Shown here piece after piece: positions 44,419 through 48,232 of a DNA stretch of 48,232 bases. The translations under genes were made by a program, and so were the position numbers. Within the stretch, counting starts at the first letter, position 1; each line of letters starts with the position of its first letter. Source of the DNA: Rhizobium sp. (GTDB lineage Bacteria > Pseudomonadota > Alphaproteobacteria > Rhizobiales > Rhizobiaceae); NCBI GenBank assembly GCA_029865885.1, contig JARXAK010000117.1, positions 1 to 48,232 of the forward strand. The letters are read 5' to 3'. Under the pieces are notes generated by a model. The model saw nothing but the letters and a program-made list of their open reading frames with translations, ran no database searches and was not told the DNA's origin.

Positions 44419-45381
44419 ATGACATTTCTTCGCAAGCTTGCGCTCAGCGCAAGCGTGATCGCACTCGGCTGCTCTTCGGCTCTCGCTGCAGATCTCACCG
44501 TCGGCTTCTCGCAGATCGGTTCGGAATCCGGCTGGCGTGCGGCTGAAACATCCGTCACCAAGCTGGAAGCTGAAAAGCGCGGCATCGAACTGAAGTTCGC
44601 CGACGCCCAGCAGAAGCAGGAAAACCAGATCAAGGCTATCAGAGGCTTCATCGCCCAGGGCGTTGACGCCATCCTCGTGGCTCCCGTCGTCGCAACCGGT
44701 TGGGAAGATGTTCTGACGGAAGCCAAGGAAGCCGAAATTCCGGTCATCCTGCTCGACCGCGGCGTTGATGCGCCGCAGGATCTCTATTTGACCTCGGTTG
44801 CATCCGATCAGGTCAAGGAAGGCCGCGTTGCCGGCGAATGGCTGGTCAAGACCGTTGGCGACAAGCCGTGCAAGGTCGTGGAGCTGCAGGGCACCGTCGG
44901 CTCGACGCCTGCTATCAACCGCAAGAAGGGCTTTGAAGAAGCCATTGCCGGCAAGGCGAACATCACCATTGCCCGCAGCCAGACCGGCGACTTCACCCGC
45001 GCCAAGGGCAAGGAAGTCATGGAAGGCTTCCTGAAGGCCGAAAACGGTGGCAAGGACATCTGCGCGATGTATGCCCATAATGACGACATGGCCGTCGGCG
45101 CCATCCAGGCGATCAAGGATGCTGGCCTGAAGCCGGGCACCGACATCCTCGTCGTCTCGATCGACGCCGTTCCGGATATCTTCGCCGCCATGGTTGCCGG
45201 CGAAGCCAATGCCACCGTGGAACTGACCCCGAACATGGCAGGACCTGCCTTCGACGCGCTCGACGCCTTCCTGAAGGATGGCAAGCAGCCGGAGAAGTTC
45301 ATCATCACGGAATCCAAGCTCTACACGCCGGCCGACAATCCGCAGGGCGAGTATGACAACCGCAAGGGCCTCGGTTACTAA
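44419..45381 (+). CDS. ytfQ: Sugar ABC transporter periplasmic binding protein, YtfQ type
   Basis: 320-residue periplasmic binding protein of the ribose/galactofuranose class. A signal peptide (MTFLRKLALSASVIALG, cut near ALA-23) precedes ADLTVGFSQIGSESGWRAAET, characteristic of YtfQ. Sugar-contact segments VDAILVAPVVATGWEDVL and YAHNDDMAVGAIQAIKDAGLKPG are present. Start at 44419 has GGGAGGA 4-7 bases upstream; a longer reading from 44281 would put non-secretory sequence before the signal peptide. It is followed by a strong hairpin, then ytfR. Galactofuranose is the inferred ligand by homology only. Confidence 0.93.
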   Translation: MTFLRKLALSASVIALGCSSALAADLTVGFSQIGSESGWRAAETSVTKLEAEKRGIELKFADAQQKQENQIKAIRGFIAQGVDAILVAPVVATGWEDVLTEAKEAEIPVILLDRGVDAPQDLYLTSVASDQVKEGRVAGEWLVKTVGDKPCKVVELQGTVGSTPAINRKKGFEEAIAGKANITIARSQTGDFTRAKGKEVMEGFLKAENGGKDICAMYAHNDDMAVGAIQAIKDAGLKPGTDILVVSIDAVPDIFAAMVAGEANATVELTPNMAGPAFDALDAFLKDGKQPEKFIITESKLYTPADNPQGEYDNRKGLGY

Positions 45382-45395
45382 GGTAACCCTCCCGG

Positions 45396-45429
45396 CAGGA
45401 CCCCGCCCAACCCTGGTGGCGGGGTCCTG
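45396..45429 (+). terminator. Strong hairpin between ytfQ and ytfR
   Basis: A perfect 12-bp stem (CAGGACCCCGCC at 45396-45407, GGCGGGGTCCTG at 45418-45429) with a 10-base loop lies 14 bases after the ytfQ stop. The tail (TCGCTTTCCC) is poor in T, so it probably acts as a partial terminator or 3' mRNA stabiliser, giving more binding protein than membrane components, as is common for such importers. Confidence 0.75.
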
Positions 45430-45484
45430 TCGCTTTCCCCCGGCTTCGTCAGGGGATAGCTTCATGGGAGAGGGGGAAGAGGCA

Positions 45485-47008
45485 ATGACTGAGCATCCAT
45501 CGATCGTGCTTGCGGCGGCGGGCATCACCAAGACATTCGGCAATCACACGGCGCTCGACGGCGTCGATATCGCGTTTCATCGCGGCGAGGTGCATGCACT
45601 TCTCGGCGAAAACGGTGCTGGCAAATCCACGCTGATCAAGATCCTGACGGGCGCCTATATTCCCGATGGCGGGACGATCACCCTTGACGGCGAAGCCGTG
45701 AACTTCACCACGCCGCAGCAGGCCCAGACGCTTGGCATCGGCACGGTCTATCAGGAGGTCAATCTCCTGCCGAACATGACCGTCATCGACAATCTCTTCA
45801 TCGGTCGCCAGCCGACCAACCGCTTCGGTCTGGTCGACAAACGCCGGATGGAGCGCGAATCGCGCGAAATTCTCAATACCTACGGCCTCGACATCGACGT
45901 GAAGGCCGAGCTCTCCACGTTCTCGGTCGCCGTGCAGCAGATCATTGCGATCGCTCGTGCCGTCGAACTCTCCGGCAAGGTGCTGATCCTCGACGAGCCA
46001 ACGGCCAGTCTCGATCGCTCCGAAGTCGAAAAACTGTTCGGTATCGTCCGGCAGCTGCGCGATCGCGGTCTCGCCATCGTCTTCATCACCCACTTCCTCG
46101 ATCAGGTCTTCGAGCTTTCGGACCGCGTGACGGTCCTGCGCAACGGACGCCTCGTCGGCACGCAGGCGATCGCCTCGCTCGACCGCACCAGCCTGGTGCG
46201 CATGATGCTCGGCAAGGATCTTGCCTTCCACCACCCCGATGTTCTCGGTGAAGAGGGAGAAGTGGGCGAGACGCTGATGGAGTTCGAAGGTTTCGGGCTT
46301 TCGAACAGCGTGCAGCCCTTCAATCTCAAGATCCATCGCGGCGAAGTCGTTGGTGTCGCGGGTCTGCTTGGCTCCGGGCGAACCGAGATGGCACGGCTGA
46401 TGTTCGGCATTGATCAGGCCGATAGCGGCTCGATCAAGATCGACGGTTCAAGCCGCCAGGTGCGCAATCCGCGCGAGGCGGTTGAACTCGGCTTCGGCTT
46501 CTGCCCGGAGGATCGCAAGATCGACGGCATATTCGGTGATCTCTCGGTGCGTGAGAATATCGTGATTGCCATGCAGGCGCGGCTCGGCTGGTTCAAGGCG
46601 CTCAACCGCGACGAACAGCTGGAGATCGCCGGCAATTTCATCGAGGCGCTCGACATCCGCACCGCCTCGGCCGAGCTTCCCGTCAAGCTGCTCTCCGGCG
46701 GCAACCAGCAGAAGGTGATCCTCGCCCGCTGGCTCGCCACCGATCCCCGTTTCCTCATTCTCGACGAGCCGACACGCGGCATCGATGTCGGCGCGCATGC
46801 CGAGATCGTGCGGATGATCAGCCGGCTGCGGGAAGATGGCCTCGCACTCGTCGTCATCTCCTCAGAGCTCGACGAAATCGTCAGTTACTCCTCGCGTGTC
46901 GTTGTCATGCGCGACCGCAAGATGGTCGCCGAACTGCATGGCGCCGACATCACTCCTGGCGTCATCGTCCAGACCATTGCCGCCCAGCCGGCGGAGGTCG
47001 AGGCATGA
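45485..47008 (+). CDS. ytfR: Sugar ABC transporter double ATP-binding protein, YtfR type
   Basis: 507-residue protein with two fused ATPase domains. First domain: Walker A GENGAGKST near residue 40, degenerate signature FSVAVQQIIAIARA, Walker B LILDEPTASLD. Second domain: degenerate Walker A (VAGLLGSGRTEM), signature LLSGGNQQKV, Walker B LILDEPTRGIDVG. This asymmetry is usual in the RbsA/YtfR class. Start MTEHPSIVL is preferred; an ATG at 45464 would add seven residues. It overlaps ytfT (ATGA). Confidence 0.94.
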   Translation: MTEHPSIVLAAAGITKTFGNHTALDGVDIAFHRGEVHALLGENGAGKSTLIKILTGAYIPDGGTITLDGEAVNFTTPQQAQTLGIGTVYQEVNLLPNMTVIDNLFIGRQPTNRFGLVDKRRMERESREILNTYGLDIDVKAELSTFSVAVQQIIAIARAVELSGKVLILDEPTASLDRSEVEKLFGIVRQLRDRGLAIVFITHFLDQVFELSDRVTVLRNGRLVGTQAIASLDRTSLVRMMLGKDLAFHHPDVLGEEGEVGETLMEFEGFGLSNSVQPFNLKIHRGEVVGVAGLLGSGRTEMARLMFGIDQADSGSIKIDGSSRQVRNPREAVELGFGFCPEDRKIDGIFGDLSVRENIVIAMQARLGWFKALNRDEQLEIAGNFIEALDIRTASAELPVKLLSGGNQQKVILARWLATDPRFLILDEPTRGIDVGAHAEIVRMISRLREDGLALVVISSELDEIVSYSSRVVVMRDRKMVAELHGADITPGVIVQTIAAQPAEVEA

Positions 47009-48048
47009 AAAGGCTTTCCATGTCCCGCATCATTTCCCCGCAGCTCCTGGCGCTTGCCGGCGTGCTGTTCTTCAACTGGCTGGTCTTTCCCGGCTTTTTC
47101 AACGTGACCTGGCAGGATGGCCGGTTGTTCGGCAGCCTGATCGACGTCATCAATCGCGGCGCGCCCGTTGCGATCCTCGCGATCGGCATGACGGCGATCA
47201 TCGCGACCAAGGGTGTCGACCTTTCGGTTGGTGCGGTTATGGCCGTGGCCGGGGCGGTTGCCGCGACCTGTGCTGTGGCCGGACAGCCGCTGGTCGTGAC
47301 GCTTACCGCAGCGCTTGCCGTCGGAGTGCTGTGCGGCCTCTGGAACGGGGTTCTGGTCGCCTATCTCGGCATTCAGCCCTTCGTTGCAACCCTGGTGCTG
47401 ATGGTGGCGGGCCGAGGCGTGGCGCAGCTGATCACCGAGGGGTCGATCGTTACCTTCTCCGATCAGGCGCTGATCTTCGTCGGGACGGGCAATGTCTTTG
47501 GCATGCCGATGCCTGCTGTGATCGCGATCGTGCTCATGGTCGCCGCGCATTTCGTCATGCGCCGCACCGCGATCGGTCTGTTCATCGAGGCGATCGGTAC
47601 CAACCTGTCTGCCGCCAATTATACGGGCCTGCGCAGCAAGCTCGTGATCTTGTGCATCTATGCCTTTGGCGGCTTCTGCGCGGCAATGGCCGGCATTATC
47701 GCTGCTGCCGATATCCGCGGTGCGGACGCCAACAATGCCGGCCTTTGGCTCGAACTCGACGCCATCCTTGCGGTCGTCATCGGCGGCACATCGCTGCTCG
47801 GCGGGCGTTTCTCGATCCCGATGTCGGTGCTTGGCGCCATCATCATCCAGGCGATGAACACCGGCGTTCTGGTCTCGGGCTTCCCGCCGGAATTCAACCT
47901 GATCGTCAAGGCCGGTATGATCATCATCATTTTGGTCCTGCAATCGGCACGGATCGCCCAGCTGCTCGGTCGCAAGTTCGGACCACGCCAGGCACCCGCC
48001 ACGACACCGCCCCAGACCAAGACCCAAACTTCGGGACAGGCACGATGA
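47005..48048 (+). CDS. ytfT: Sugar ABC transporter permease, YtfT type
   Basis: 347-residue membrane protein of the ribose-type permease family, with GMTAIIATKGVDLSVGAVMAVAGAV (typical DLSVG motif) near residue 70 and AVVIGGTSLLGGRFSI near 262. About 8-10 hydrophobic helices. It pairs with the next permease, YjfF. Start overlaps the ytfR stop and its stop overlaps the yjfF start (ATGA at 48045). The last 20 residues are a polar Pro/Thr/Gln tail. Confidence 0.94.
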   Translation: MKRLSMSRIISPQLLALAGVLFFNWLVFPGFFNVTWQDGRLFGSLIDVINRGAPVAILAIGMTAIIATKGVDLSVGAVMAVAGAVAATCAVAGQPLVVTLTAALAVGVLCGLWNGVLVAYLGIQPFVATLVLMVAGRGVAQLITEGSIVTFSDQALIFVGTGNVFGMPMPAVIAIVLMVAAHFVMRRTAIGLFIEAIGTNLSAANYTGLRSKLVILCIYAFGGFCAAMAGIIAAADIRGADANNAGLWLELDAILAVVIGGTSLLGGRFSIPMSVLGAIIIQAMNTGVLVSGFPPEFNLIVKAGMIIIILVLQSARIAQLLGRKFGPRQAPATTPPQTKTQTSGQAR

Positions 48049-48232
48049 ATCCGCGTTATCGCCCTCTCGCCGCGACCACCCTCATCTTCGTGATCGCCTA
48101 TGCCATCTGTATTTTCCAGTTTCCGGCGATGTGGTCGACGCGCGTCTTCGGCAACTTCCTGACCGATAATGCCTTTCTCGGCATCGCGGCCGTCGGTGCG
48201 ACCTTCGTCATCATTTCCGGTGGCATCGATCT
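48045..48232 (+). CDS. yjfF: Sugar ABC transporter permease, YjfF type (partial, continues beyond window)
   Basis: The first 62 residues of the second permease: MNPRYRPLAATTLIFVIAYA, then FGNFLTDNAFLGIAAVGATFVIISGGID, the same DNAFLGIAAVG... opening as YjfF. The gene order ytfQ-R-T-yjfF matches the Escherichia coli galactofuranose importer. The rest lies outside the window. Confidence 0.9.
   Translation, partial: MNPRYRPLAATTLIFVIAYAICIFQFPAMWSTRVFGNFLTDNAFLGIAAVGATFVIISGGID

Overview
The window looks like part of the genome of an aerobic or facultative anoxygenic phototroph from the Alphaproteobacteria, most likely Rhizobiales (inference from gene content, high G+C, and the mix of a bacteriochlorophyll a photosynthesis cluster with rhizobial-type sugar transport genes). 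Species cannot be read from the sequence.

Region 1 (1-18,130) is a photosynthesis gene cluster. On the minus strand runs a superoperon crtE-crtF-bchC-bchX-bchY-bchZ-pufQ-pufB-pufA-pufL (pufL is cut by the window edge). It makes the carotenoid precursor GGPP, methylates carotenoids, converts chlorophyllide to bacteriochlorophyllide a, and builds the LH1 antenna and reaction centre. crtD and crtC diverge from crtE on the plus strand. A second minus-strand operon, bchI-bchD-bchO-crtI-crtB plus a small membrane protein gene, is tightly coupled by short stop/start overlaps. Three perfect TGT-N12-ACA palindromes, the known PpsR/CrtJ operator form, sit upstream of bchC, between crtE and crtD, and upstream of bchI. 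crtA and the late bch genes are not in the window.

Region 2 (18,170-23,542) is an efflux and sulfur-type module: an RND pump with its membrane fusion protein, a small DUF2892 membrane protein, an ArsR repressor with the two-cysteine spacing of the persulfide sensors SqrR/BigR, and a divergent DUF442 phosphatase/sulfurtransferase-like protein. Region 3 (23,543-25,650) holds an unrecognised regulator with two winged-helix-like segments, a CheW and a small hypothetical gene.

Region 4 (25,655-42,693) is the most striking part: a complete-looking alginate-type exopolysaccharide operon on the minus strand, algD-alg8-alg44-algA-algG-algI-algJ-(Sel1 protein)-algX-algF-(large Sel1/AlgK-like)-algL, preceded by a LuxR-type response regulator gene and a repeat-rich promoter region. 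Synthesis and O-acetylation enzymes keep their catalytic residues, but the epimerase AlgG lacks its DPHD signature, the lyase AlgL has lost its catalytic histidine, the Alg44 PilZ domain lacks c-di-GMP motifs, and no AlgE porin is present. This suggests a variant, acetylated and probably non-epimerised polymannuronate-like polymer with different control and export.

Region 5 (43,330-48,232) has an orphan ParA-type ATPase and a galactofuranose/ribose-type ABC importer, ytfQ-ytfR-ytfT-yjfF (the last cut by the window edge), with a strong hairpin between ytfQ and ytfR.
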